Shown here piece by piece: positions 25,981-33,341 of a stretch of DNA of 64,000 bases. This stretch comes from Hymenobacter jeongseonensis (GTDB taxonomy: Bacteria > Bacteroidota > Bacteroidia > Cytophagales > Hymenobacteraceae): positions 62,001-126,000 of the forward strand of contig NZ_JADQDQ010000001.1 of assembly GCF_015694725.1 (NCBI RefSeq). Reading direction: 5' to 3'. A program made the position numbers and the translations under genes. Under the pieces are notes generated by a model. It worked only from the letters and a program-made list of their open reading frames with translations. It did not search any database and was not told the DNA's origin. The first letter of the stretch is position 1; each line of letters begins with the position of its first letter.

Positions 25981-26526
25981 ATGAAAAATCTTCTGTTCTT
26001 TTTGAGTACGCTAAGCCTGACAGGGTGCGGCGGCACTGCCACGACAGATGGTGACCCGAATACGCTGTTCGTAAGCGGTTTCGAAACGCTCGACGGCTGG
26101 CTACCCGAGCCGCTGAGCGCCACGCTGACCACCGAGCAGGCGCATTCGGGAAAAACGTCGCTCAAGGTGGACGCCAACCACGAGTACAGCCTCACGTACA
26201 CGAACGTCCTAAGCGAGCTGCGCGAAGCGCGTCCGGACAAAATAAGGGTGTCGGCCTGGGCTTACCTGCCCGGCAACCAAGCCGAAGCGACGCTTGTGGC
26301 CTCTATTGCCGACCCAGCCGCTGGTGCTTCGGCCAAGCCCCTGCTCTGGCAAGGCATCAAACTAAACGAGCAGGTGAAAACCACTGGCAAGTGGACGGAG
26401 GTCAGCCAGGTTATTACGCTGCCCGCCAGCATCAACGCTTCGCATAGGCTGAGCATTTTCCTGTGGCGCACGGGCGGAAGCCAGCCGGTTTACATCGACG
26501 ACTTGAAAGTATCAGTCGAGCCGTAA
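25981..26526 (+). CDS. Lipoprotein with jelly-roll-like domain, cassette copy 2 (C2)
   Basis: This 181-residue lipoprotein has a short signal MKNLLFFLSTLSLTGCG with the lipobox Cys at 16. The mature domain reads VSGFETLDGWLPEPLSATL, TTEQAHSGKTSLKVDANHEY, then LLWQGIKL and IFLWRTGGSQPVYIDDLKV. It is clearly paralogous to C1 and more distantly to B1 and B2, so all four lipoproteins share one ancestor. It starts 30 bp after B2 and closes the second cassette. Downstream on the opposite strand is a broken GT2 gene. Function unknown, probably glycan-related. Confidence 0.86.
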   Translation: MKNLLFFLSTLSLTGCGGTATTDGDPNTLFVSGFETLDGWLPEPLSATLTTEQAHSGKTSLKVDANHEYSLTYTNVLSELREARPDKIRVSAWAYLPGNQAEATLVASIADPAAGASAKPLLWQGIKLNEQVKTTGKWTEVSQVITLPASINASHRLSIFLWRTGGSQPVYIDDLKVSVEP

Positions 26527-26562
26527 GGCGCGCGTGTACAGCCTCATGGGCTGCATTCCAGA

Positions 26563-26868
26563 TTATTTCTGGCGCGGCGGGTGCTGTAAGTCGGCATCGA
26601 GCTAAATAACGCAGTCGCCTGTGGCGTAATCGATGCCCGCCCGCAAGGCGCTCTGGTGGCCAAAGTTGCGCGCCAGCACCACAAAGTGGATGTCAGGGTC
26701 TTGGGCCCGCATGTCGCGCAGCACCTGCTGGGTGTTGTCCTGCGAGCCGTCATCGACAAAAATCAGCTCCCGCTCGAAGCGCCCGCTCAAATGCTCTTTG
26801 ATGCGAGCGGCCACTTCCGGCAGGTTTTCCTCTTCGTTGTAAGCGGGAATGACGATAGAAATTTTCAC
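26563..26868 (-). pseudogene. Broken GT2 glycosyltransferase fragment
   Basis: From the ATG at 26868 the frame encodes a good GT2 start (SIVIPAYNEEENLPEV, FVDDGSQDNTQQ, RNFGHQSALRAGID) for 88 residues, then hits TAG at 26604-26602. Reading on in the same frame gives LDADLQHPP, the expected DxD motif, before a second stop at 26565-26563. A complete enzyme needs another 200 or so residues, which are absent here. The sequence resembles GtrB-type enzymes like the one at 16596. It looks like a recently inactivated and truncated copy. A short expressed peptide cannot be excluded. Confidence 0.78.
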
Positions 26869-26957
26869 CGATGTGCATTAAAACCAGAGGCCTGCCCGCT
26901 GGTGTTGGGTTGTAAAGCCGTTAAAACTACGGCTGAATTCAAGTAACGCGGCTTGGC

Positions 26958-27683
26958 CTAGTGCCCCAACAGTCCATACTTTATAATGCAGTAAATGGCC
27001 CGAAATCCGTCGCGCCAGCCAATTTTCTTGCCCTCGGCGTAAGTCCGGCCGTAGTAGCTGATGCCCACTTCGTAGAGTCGTACGTCTTTCACCCGCGCCA
27101 CTTTGGCCGTGACTTCGGGCTCGAAGCCAAAGCGCTTCTCTTCGAGGCGAAGGTTCTGAATGATGTCGCGCCGGAATAACTTGTAGCACGTTTCCATGTC
27201 CGTCAGATTTAGGTCGGTCACCATGTTCGAGAGGAACGTCAACACATTATTGCCGATGCTGTGCCAAAAAAACAGGATGCGGTGAGGGTTGCCTCCCATA
27301 AAGCGCGAGCCGTACACCACGTCGGCAAAGCCCTTGAGCACGGGTTTGAGGAGGATGTTGTACTCCTCCGGGTCGTATTCCAGGTCGGCGTCCTGAATGA
27401 TGACGTAGTCGCCGGTGGCCTCGCGAATGCCCGTGTGCAGGGCGGCCCCTTTACCCTGGTTCACGGCGTGCTCCAGCAGCCGCAGGCCCATTTCGGGGTA
27501 ACGCACGGCATACGCCCGGATGGCATCGCCCGACCCGTCGGTGGAGCAGTCGTTGACCAAGATGATTTCCTTGCCGATGTTGTTTAGTAATTTCAGTTCG
27601 CGCAGCAAATCCAGAACCTGATGAATGGTACGGGCTTCGTTATATACCGGAATAACGATGGAAAGCGTGTCGAATTTTACCAA
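26958..27683 (-). CDS. GT2 glycosyltransferase, polyprenyl-phosphate sugar synthase type
   Basis: This 241-residue family 2 glycosyltransferase has no membrane helices. It has [35 protein letters not shown] and [13 protein letters not shown] (DxD). The C-terminal part has [24 protein letters not shown] and [11 protein letters not shown], typical of dolichyl-phosphate mannose/glucose synthase-like proteins in Bacteroidota. The start is a TTG at 27683. It would produce a polyprenyl-linked sugar donor for GT-C proteins nearby. It lies on the minus strand beside the broken GT2 gene and 80 bp from the SDR gene at 27763. Confidence 0.9.
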   Translation of the reverse strand: MVKFDTLSIVIPVYNEARTIHQVLDLLRELKLLNNIGKEIILVNDCSTDGSGDAIRAYAVRYPEMGLRLLEHAVNQGKGAALHTGIREATGDYVIIQDADLEYDPEEYNILLKPVLKGFADVVYGSRFMGGNPHRILFFWHSIGNNVLTFLSNMVTDLNLTDMETCYKLFRRDIIQNLRLEEKRFGFEPEVTAKVARVKDVRLYEVGISYYGRTYAEGKKIGWRDGFRAIYCIIKYGLLGH

Positions 27684-27706
27684 AATCGGGAAGGGCTTGC
27701 GTGGCG

Positions 27707-27714
27707 CAAAAGTA
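27707..27714 (-). promoter_or_regulatory. Candidate -7 promoter box for the GT2 gene at 26958
   Basis: TACTTTTG on the minus strand matches TAnnTTTG and lies 23 bp before the TTG start at 27683. This supports that non-ATG start. Confidence 0.5.
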
Positions 27715-27762
27715 ACAGGACATTGACCGGCTGCAGCATTGCCTTTTGGGGTAGAAAGTCCC

Positions 27763-28557
27763 TTACAAGCTGCCGGTGCGGCCGCCGTCCACGGGCACGC
27801 TTGTGCCGGTGATGTAGGCCGCCGCCGGCGACGCTAGGAAGGCCACGGCTGCCGCCACTTCCTCGGCCAGTCCAAAGCGCCGGGCCGGAATCAGCTTCAG
27901 CATGTCGGCCTCGATGGCGTCGGCCGACTGGCCAGTTTGGGCAGTTTTCTTTTCGATGAGCGAGGTGTGGCGCTGCGTGAGGGTGGCACCGGGCAGCACA
28001 TTGTTCACCGTGATGCCGTCCGGGCCCAACTCATTGGCCAGGGTTTTAGCCCAGCTGGCCACGGCCCCGCGAATGGTATTGCTCACGCCCAAGCCGGGCA
28101 ACGGCACTTTCACCGACGTGCTGACGACGTTGATAATGCGCCCAAACCCTGCTGCTTGCATGGCCGGCACCGTGGCCTGGGCCAGCAGGTGGTTGGCCAC
28201 GAGGTGCTGCTCGAAAGCGGCCCTAAAATCGGCGGGCGTGGCCGCGAGCAAGGGGCCGCCGGGAGGGCCGCCGGTGTTATTTACCAAAATGTGGAAGCCG
28301 GTGGCGGCAGTTGCCAGGTACGCCCGCACGGTAGCCGCCAGGGCCTCAGGTGCGGTAAAATCGGCCGCGATGAAGTCGTGCTGCTGGCCCGCCGGCGTGG
28401 GCAGCGACGCCGCCACTTCCTGCAGGCGAGCCGCGTCGCGGGCTAGCAGGGTCACGGTGGCGCCTTGGGCCGCCAGGGCTTCGGCAATGGCGCGGCCAAT
28501 GCCCTGCGTGGAGCCGCCCACGAGGGCGCGCCGGGAAGAAAGGGGGAAGCTTGTCAT
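27763..28557 (-). CDS. SDR-family oxidoreductase with altered active site
   Basis: This 264-residue short-chain dehydrogenase/reductase has a cofactor motif [15 protein letters not shown] near residue 14, NNTGGPPGG in place of the usual NNAG, and the C-terminal [14 protein letters not shown]. Where classical SDRs have YxxxK, this one reads [13 protein letters not shown], so the catalytic Tyr and Lys are missing. A divergent SDR subgroup with this feature is known, but its reaction is not clear. It diverges from the kynurenine genes that start at 28831, and SDRs of this kind often sit beside them in Bacteroidota. A role in that pathway is therefore possible but unproven. Confidence 0.88.
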   Translation of the reverse strand: MTSFPLSSRRALVGGSTQGIGRAIAEALAAQGATVTLLARDAARLQEVAASLPTPAGQQHDFIAADFTAPEALAATVRAYLATAATGFHILVNNTGGPPGGPLLAATPADFRAAFEQHLVANHLLAQATVPAMQAAGFGRIINVVSTSVKVPLPGLGVSNTIRGAVASWAKTLANELGPDGITVNNVLPGATLTQRHTSLIEKKTAQTGQSADAIEADMLKLIPARRFGLAEEVAAAVAFLASPAAAYITGTSVPVDGGRTGSL

Positions 28558-28736
28558 GAATAGAAAGAAAAATTAAAAGAACGCCCGGTGCGCTGGCGCT
28601 GGCAGGTGATGTGCTTTTGGTTAGAAAAGGCGAACCAATGCGACGCCAAAGTTGCGCTGCGTGCCACCTGCTCCTGGCCTTGCTGCAAGCAAAGCTACCC
28701 AACCCGCGCACGCTACCGGTGCGGTGCCGGAGTCGT

Positions 28737-28744
28737 TATTTTTG
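28737..28744 (+). promoter_or_regulatory. Candidate -7 promoter box for the kynurenine genes
   Basis: TATTTTTG matches TAnnTTTG and lies about 87 bp upstream of the 3-hydroxyanthranilate dioxygenase ATG. No -33 element is clear. Confidence 0.4.
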
Positions 28745-28830
28745 CAAAGCGCCCCCCAGTGGAGAACGACAGCATGCGCGGGCCCGGTGCTCGGCAGTAG
28801 ATTAGCATTCCCAACCAACCCTTGCCGCCC

Positions 28831-29361
28831 ATGATAACCCGTCCGTTTAATTTCCAAAAGTGGATTGACGAGCACCGCCATTTGCTGAAGCCTCCGGTGG
28901 GCAACCAGCAGGTGTTCAAAGACAACAAGGACTTCATCGTGATGGTAGTGGGCGGCCCCAACGCCCGCAAAGACTACCACGTGGACGCCGGCGAGGAGCT
29001 TTTCTGGCAAATCGAAGGCACGATGACGGTTAAAATCATCGAAGACGGCCAGCCGGTGGACATCACCATTGGGCCCGGCGAGATGTTTTTGCTGCCGCCC
29101 AACGTGCCCCACTCGCCGCGCCGCCCGGCCGGCACCGTGGGCCTGGTGCTGGAGCGCTACCGCGACGCCGAGGAAGTAGACGGCTTTCAATGGTACTGCG
29201 AAAACTGCGGGCACAAGCTGCACGAAGAGTTCGCCGTCATCACCGACATCGTGGCCCAGCTCCCGCCCATCATGAACAAATTCTGGGCTTCCGAAGAGCT
29301 GCGGAAGTGTAAGAACTGCGGCACCGTGATGGAGCCGCCCGCCCCGGTTCCTGCTGCCTAA
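28831..29361 (+). CDS. nbaC: 3-hydroxyanthranilate 3,4-dioxygenase
   Basis: This 176-residue cupin dioxygenase opens the ring of 3-hydroxyanthranilate to 2-amino-3-carboxymuconate semialdehyde. The iron ligands fit H50, E56 and H94 ([13 protein letters not shown] and [10 protein letters not shown]). Bacterial enzymes also carry a rubredoxin-like site, and here C123/C126 (CENCGH) and C160/C163 (CKNCG) match. The ATG at 28831 gives the usual N-terminus [11 protein letters not shown]. It heads a plus-strand run with ACMSD 28 bp after it and kynureninase next. Confidence 0.96.
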   Translation: MITRPFNFQKWIDEHRHLLKPPVGNQQVFKDNKDFIVMVVGGPNARKDYHVDAGEELFWQIEGTMTVKIIEDGQPVDITIGPGEMFLLPPNVPHSPRRPAGTVGLVLERYRDAEEVDGFQWYCENCGHKLHEEFAVITDIVAQLPPIMNKFWASEELRKCKNCGTVMEPPAPVPAA

Positions 29362-29389
29362 TTCCCGCCCGCTCCACCCTCTTGCCCCG

Positions 29390-30439
29390 TTGCCGCCCCA
29401 CCCTGTGCTGAGCATTGACATTCATACCCACATTCTGCCCGAGCGCTGGCCCGATTTAGCGGACCGCTACGGCTACGGGGGCTTCATTCGGCTGGAGCAC
29501 CACAAGCCCTGCTGCGCTCGCATGATGCAGGACGACAAGTTCTTCCGCGAAGTGCAGGACAACTGCTGGGACCCGGCCGTGCGGCTGCGCGAGTACGACC
29601 AATTTGGGGTGCAGGTGCAGGTGCTGAGCACCGTGCCGGTCATGTTCAGCTACTGGGCCAAACCGGCCGACTGCCTCGACCTGAGCCAGCTGCTCAACGA
29701 CCACATTGCCGGCGTAGTCGCCCGCTACCCCACCCGCTACGTGGGCCTGGGCACCATTCCGATGCAGGCGCCCACCCTGGCCATCAAGGAGCTGGAGCGC
29801 TGCATGAAAATCGGGCTGGCCGGCGTGCAAATCGGCTCGCACGTGAACGACTGGAACCTCGACCAGCCCGAACTGTTCGAAGTATTCGCCACCGCTGAGG
29901 AGCTGGGCGCTTGCGTCTTTGTGCACCCCTGGGACATGATGGCCCAGCAGAAAATGCCCAAGTACTGGCTGCCCTGGCTGGTGGGCATGCCCGCCGAAAG
30001 CACACTGGCGCTCTGCTCGCTCATCTTCGGCGGCGTGCTGGAGCGGCTGCCCAAGCTGCGCGTGGCGGTGGCGCACGGCGGGGGCTCGTTTGCCAGCACC
30101 ATTGGGCGCATCGAGCACGGCTGGCAGGTGCGGCCCGACCTCTGCGCCGTGGACAACCCCCACAACCCGCGCCAGTATCTGGGCAAGTTTTGGGTGGATT
30201 CTCTGGTGCACGACCCGCTGATGCTGGACTACCTGGTGAAGACGCTGGGCGCCGACAAAATCACGCTGGGCTCCGATTATCCCTTCCCGCTCGGCGAGTT
30301 GGAACCCGGCCAACTCATCAAGTCGATGCCGTTTCCGGCCGATATCAAGGCCCAAATACTGGGCCAGAATGCCTTGGATTGGCTGGGGCTGACCCAGGAG
30401 AAATTCGCCAACGCCTCTTCCCTGCTGGCGGGCCGCTAG
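29390..30439 (+). CDS. nbaD: 2-amino-3-carboxymuconate 6-semialdehyde decarboxylase (ACMSD)
   Basis: This amidohydrolase-family decarboxylase of about 349 residues diverts the ring-opened product away from quinolinate. Metal and catalytic positions are visible: DIHTHILP (His pair), [17 protein letters not shown] and GSDYPFPLG (Asp). [10 protein letters not shown] and [11 protein letters not shown] are typical of the family. No ATG lies near the N-terminus. The start is a TTG at 29390, or a GTG five codons later, and both leave the HTH motif intact. Its presence indicates catabolic use of tryptophan rather than only NAD synthesis. Confidence 0.95.
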   Translation: MPPHPVLSIDIHTHILPERWPDLADRYGYGGFIRLEHHKPCCARMMQDDKFFREVQDNCWDPAVRLREYDQFGVQVQVLSTVPVMFSYWAKPADCLDLSQLLNDHIAGVVARYPTRYVGLGTIPMQAPTLAIKELERCMKIGLAGVQIGSHVNDWNLDQPELFEVFATAEELGACVFVHPWDMMAQQKMPKYWLPWLVGMPAESTLALCSLIFGGVLERLPKLRVAVAHGGGSFASTIGRIEHGWQVRPDLCAVDNPHNPRQYLGKFWVDSLVHDPLMLDYLVKTLGADKITLGSDYPFPLGELEPGQLIKSMPFPADIKAQILGQNALDWLGLTQEKFANASSLLAGR

Positions 30440-30509
30440 CCCGCGTTGGCCCGAATCTTTCCAGCCACTCACAGCCGGGCGCGCGCCCTACTGCCGATAT
30501 TTGCGCTTT

Positions 30510-31787
30510 ATGAACGACGTTTCCGCTGCCCTTTCCGCTGCCCAACTGGATGCGGCTGACCCCCTCGCCGCATTCCGCCAGGAGTTTCACATTCCGCCGG
30601 GTCCCGACGGGCAGCCCTGCGCCTACCTCTGCGGCAACTCGCTGGGCTTGCAGCCCAAAGCTGCCCGTGCGGCCGTCGAGCAAGAATTCGAGGCTTGGGA
30701 GCGGCTGGGCGTCGAAGGCCATTTCCACGGCACGTCCCCCTGGATGCACTACCACGAAACCCTGGCCGCGGGCTCGGCCCGCCTGGTGGGCGCCCGCCCT
30801 TTGGAAGTGGTGGTGATGAACAACCTGACGGTGAACCTGCACCTGCTGCTGGTGTCGTTTTACCGCCCCACGGCCACGCGCTTCAAGATTTTGATGGAAG
30901 GCGGCGCGTTTCCTTCCGACCAATACGCCATCGAAAGCCAAGCCCGCCTGCACGGCCTCGACCCCGCCGACGTGATTGTGGAGCTGGTGCCCCGCCCCGG
31001 CGAATACACCCTGCGCACCGAAGACATTGAATCCACCATCCAGGAGTTGGGCGACTCACTGGCCACCGTCCTCATCGGGGGCGTGAACTACTACACCGGG
31101 CAGGCATTCGACATGGCCGCTATTACGCGGGCCGGGCACGCGGTGGGCGCGCTGGTCGGCTTCGACCTGGCCCACGCGGCCGGCAACCTGGAAATGCACC
31201 TGCACGACTGGGACGTGGATTTTGCCTGCTGGTGCTCCTACAAATACCTCAACTCGGGGCCGGGCGGCACGTCGGGCGTGTTTGTGCACGAGCGGTTTGC
31301 CAACCGACCCGACTTGGTGCGGCTGGCTGGCTGGTGGGGCCACGACCCCTCGGACCGTTTCAAGATGAAAAAAGGCTTCCGGCCCATGCCGGGCGCGGCC
31401 GGCTGGCAGCTTTCGAACGCCCAGATTTTCCCGATGGCCATTCACCGCGCCAGCCTCGACATGGTGGACCGGGCCGGCGGGCTGGCGGCGCTGCGCCGCA
31501 AGAGCGAGCAGCTCACCGGCTACCTCGAAGCCCTCATTCGCGGCCTGGGCTTGCCTACCAGCCAGCTGGAAATCATCACCCCCACCGACCCGGCGCAGCG
31601 CGGCTGCCAGCTGTCGGTGCTGGTGCACCAGCGCGGCCGCGAGCTGTTCGACTACCTGGCCAGTCAGGGCATTATTGCCGACTGGCGCGAGCCCAACGTC
31701 ATCCGGCTGGCACCCGTGCCGCTCTATAATTCGTTTGAGGATGTAAGTCGGGTGGGTCAAGCGCTGCAACAATGGGCGAATGGATGA
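30510..31787 (+). CDS. kynU: Kynureninase
   Basis: This 425-residue PLP-dependent hydrolase cleaves 3-hydroxykynurenine or kynurenine to (3-hydroxy)anthranilate and alanine. CGNSLGLQPKAA is the N-terminal signature, GFDLAHAAGN holds the PLP-contacting Asp, and WCSYKYLNSGPGG holds the Schiff-base Lys. GWWGHDPSDRF and FRPMPGAAGWQLSN also match. The ATG at 30510 is chosen over the TTG three codons earlier. It lies 70 bp after ACMSD. Its last codons and stop fall inside the left arm of an imperfect inverted repeat (31769-31878), which may have shaped the C-terminus. Confidence 0.96.
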   Translation: MNDVSAALSAAQLDAADPLAAFRQEFHIPPGPDGQPCAYLCGNSLGLQPKAARAAVEQEFEAWERLGVEGHFHGTSPWMHYHETLAAGSARLVGARPLEVVVMNNLTVNLHLLLVSFYRPTATRFKILMEGGAFPSDQYAIESQARLHGLDPADVIVELVPRPGEYTLRTEDIESTIQELGDSLATVLIGGVNYYTGQAFDMAAITRAGHAVGALVGFDLAHAAGNLEMHLHDWDVDFACWCSYKYLNSGPGGTSGVFVHERFANRPDLVRLAGWWGHDPSDRFKMKKGFRPMPGAAGWQLSNAQIFPMAIHRASLDMVDRAGGLAALRRKSEQLTGYLEALIRGLGLPTSQLEIITPTDPAQRGCQLSVLVHQRGRELFDYLASQGIIADWREPNVIRLAPVPLYNSFEDVSRVGQALQQWANG

Positions 31788-31878
31788 ATGAGCGAATGTG
31801 TATTTGTTCGTTTTTAAACTGTCCATCTCCCCACCTTCTTTCTCTCACCCACTCGCTCATTCACGCATTCCCCCATTG
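31769..31878. repeat. Imperfect inverted repeat overlapping the kynU 3' end
   Basis: Arms at 31769-31799 and 31848-31878 match at about 26 of 31 positions. They are built from GAATG-like units. The left arm includes the kynU stop codon, and the right arm ends just before the next gene's ATG. Confidence 0.75.
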
Positions 31879-31881
31879 AAA

Positions 31882-32583
31882 ATGGAAGATTACGCCGCCA
31901 AGATGCTGCTCAAGACCGACGCGGCCCTGCGCGAATACGTGACCGGCCATGCCCAGTACCGCGAGGCCGCCGTGCTGGCCGCCCTCGATGAACTCCGGCG
32001 CCGCGGCCAGCCCGCGCCCGAAGAAGCCACCCTGCGCCCCGGCCTAGAAATTGCCGCCGCCGAGCAGCGCGCCCGCGAAGCCGCCGCCGAAGCCGAGCGC
32101 GAAGACGCCGCCGCGGCCACTGTCGATGACGGGACCGAAGCCGCAACGGGCCCGGCGCTGTACTCGCCCATCACCATCGTGTTGTTTTCGATTCCCTTCA
32201 GTTTTCTGGCGGGCGGGGCCCTGCTGGGCCTGAATCTGTGGCGGCTCGACCGCAAGCGGGCAATACTGGGCCTAGTGCTGTTCGTGGTGGCCTACATGGT
32301 ACTCGGCGGGCTGGTGCTGAAATGGGCGCTGCCCCGCTACGGCCTGAGTTCTTGGTATGGTCCGCTGTTCAACCTGCCAGCCGTGCTGGTGTACATTCTA
32401 TGGTTCTGGCCGCGCAACGTGGGCAACGTTAATTACCGCAGCCGAAACTGGTTTTCTGCCCTGCTCGTGTGCTTTGCGTTGGGACTTGGCCTCCAGTACG
32501 GCCTCCAAAAGCTGAACGGCTACATCATGGAGAAGCAACCCAAAGAAGTACGCGAGCAGATGGAAAAAATGCTGCCCAAGTGA
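31882..32583 (+). CDS. Hypothetical membrane protein
   Basis: This 233-residue protein is not a family I recognise. Residues 1-90 are hydrophilic, with an Ala/Glu/Arg-rich helix (AAAEQRAREAAAEAEREDA) likely to form a coiled coil. Four or so hydrophobic helices follow: ITIVLFSIPFSFLAGGALL, ILGLVLFVVAYMVLGGLVL, LPAVLVYILWFW and FSALLVCFALGLGLQYGL. A basic and acidic tail closes it. The ATG at 31882 fits the start of this pattern; the open frame upstream lies within the inverted repeat. It sits between kynureninase and the AlkB-like gene. A role in the kynurenine pathway is not indicated. Confidence 0.82.
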   Translation: MEDYAAKMLLKTDAALREYVTGHAQYREAAVLAALDELRRRGQPAPEEATLRPGLEIAAAEQRAREAAAEAEREDAAAATVDDGTEAATGPALYSPITIVLFSIPFSFLAGGALLGLNLWRLDRKRAILGLVLFVVAYMVLGGLVLKWALPRYGLSSWYGPLFNLPAVLVYILWFWPRNVGNVNYRSRNWFSALLVCFALGLGLQYGLQKLNGYIMEKQPKEVREQMEKMLPK

Positions 32584-32683
32584 GGGCAGGGCCGGCGGTT
32601 TTGTTTCCAGCAACGGGCCGGCCTCGCTCAACCGGGCTATAAGGAGGCGTTGTTAACATCACGAAGCTGGGTTAAGCATCCGC

Positions 32684-33277
32684 ATGACTTTCTCGCCTTT
32701 GCCCCTGCCGCGGGCCGACCTACTGTTTGACCCTGTTTTCCTGCCGGCGGCAGAAGCCGACGTCCTGCTGGCGCAACTCATCCGCGACGTGTCCTGGGAG
32801 CACCGGAATATCCGCATTTTTGGAAAAGAGCTACCGCAGCCCCGCCTCACGGCCTGGTACGGCGACCCGGATGCCCGCTACAGCTACTCGGGCCTGGCCT
32901 GGGAGCCGCGGCCCTGGACGCTCGCCTTGCATTCCCTGCGGCAGCGCATCGAAACCGCCACGGGCACGGCCTTCAACAGCGTGCTGCTGAACTACTACCG
33001 CGACGGCCGCGACAGCATGGGCTGGCACTCCGACGACGAGCCGGAACTCGGGCAATCGCCCGCCATTGCTTCCCTTAGCCTGGGCGCCACGCGCCGCTTT
33101 CGCCTGCGGCCCCGCGCCGGGCTCGATTTGCCCCCTTTCGGACTGGATTTGCCCACCGGCAGCCTGCTCCTGATGCGCGGCCCCACCCAGCAGCACTGGC
33201 AGCATGCCTTGCCCAAAACCGCCCGGCCCATCGGCCCGCGGCTCAACCTGACCTTCCGGCAAGTATATTCTCCTTGA
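32684..33277 (+). CDS. AlkB-like 2-oxoglutarate/Fe(II) dioxygenase
   Basis: This 197-residue AlkB-family dioxygenase would repair alkylated nucleic acid bases by oxidative demethylation. Landmarks are RLTAWYGDPDARYSYSG, NYYRDGRDSMGWHSDDEPEL (HxD iron ligands), GATRRFRLRPRA, and the distal His with the two 2-oxoglutarate-binding Arg in QHALPKT and RLNLTFRQ. The compact length and missing N-terminal extension match the bacterial ABH2/3-like group. It follows the membrane protein gene by about 100 bp and is followed by a strong terminator, with the TonB receptor gene converging from the other side. Confidence 0.93.
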   Translation: MTFSPLPLPRADLLFDPVFLPAAEADVLLAQLIRDVSWEHRNIRIFGKELPQPRLTAWYGDPDARYSYSGLAWEPRPWTLALHSLRQRIETATGTAFNSVLLNYYRDGRDSMGWHSDDEPELGQSPAIASLSLGATRRFRLRPRAGLDLPPFGLDLPTGSLLLMRGPTQQHWQHALPKTARPIGPRLNLTFRQVYSP

Positions 33278-33286
33278 ATGGCACAT

Positions 33287-33321
33287 AAAAAGCCCCGACC
33301 TGTGGCAGGCCGGGGCTTTTT
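33287..33321. terminator. Bidirectional terminator
   Basis: An 11-bp stem (33287-33297 and 33311-33321) extends inward with one mismatch and is flanked by A and T runs. It lies between the convergent AlkB-like gene and the TonB receptor gene. Confidence 0.88.
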
Positions 33322-33341
33322 GTAGTTGGGGATAGTCGCGG

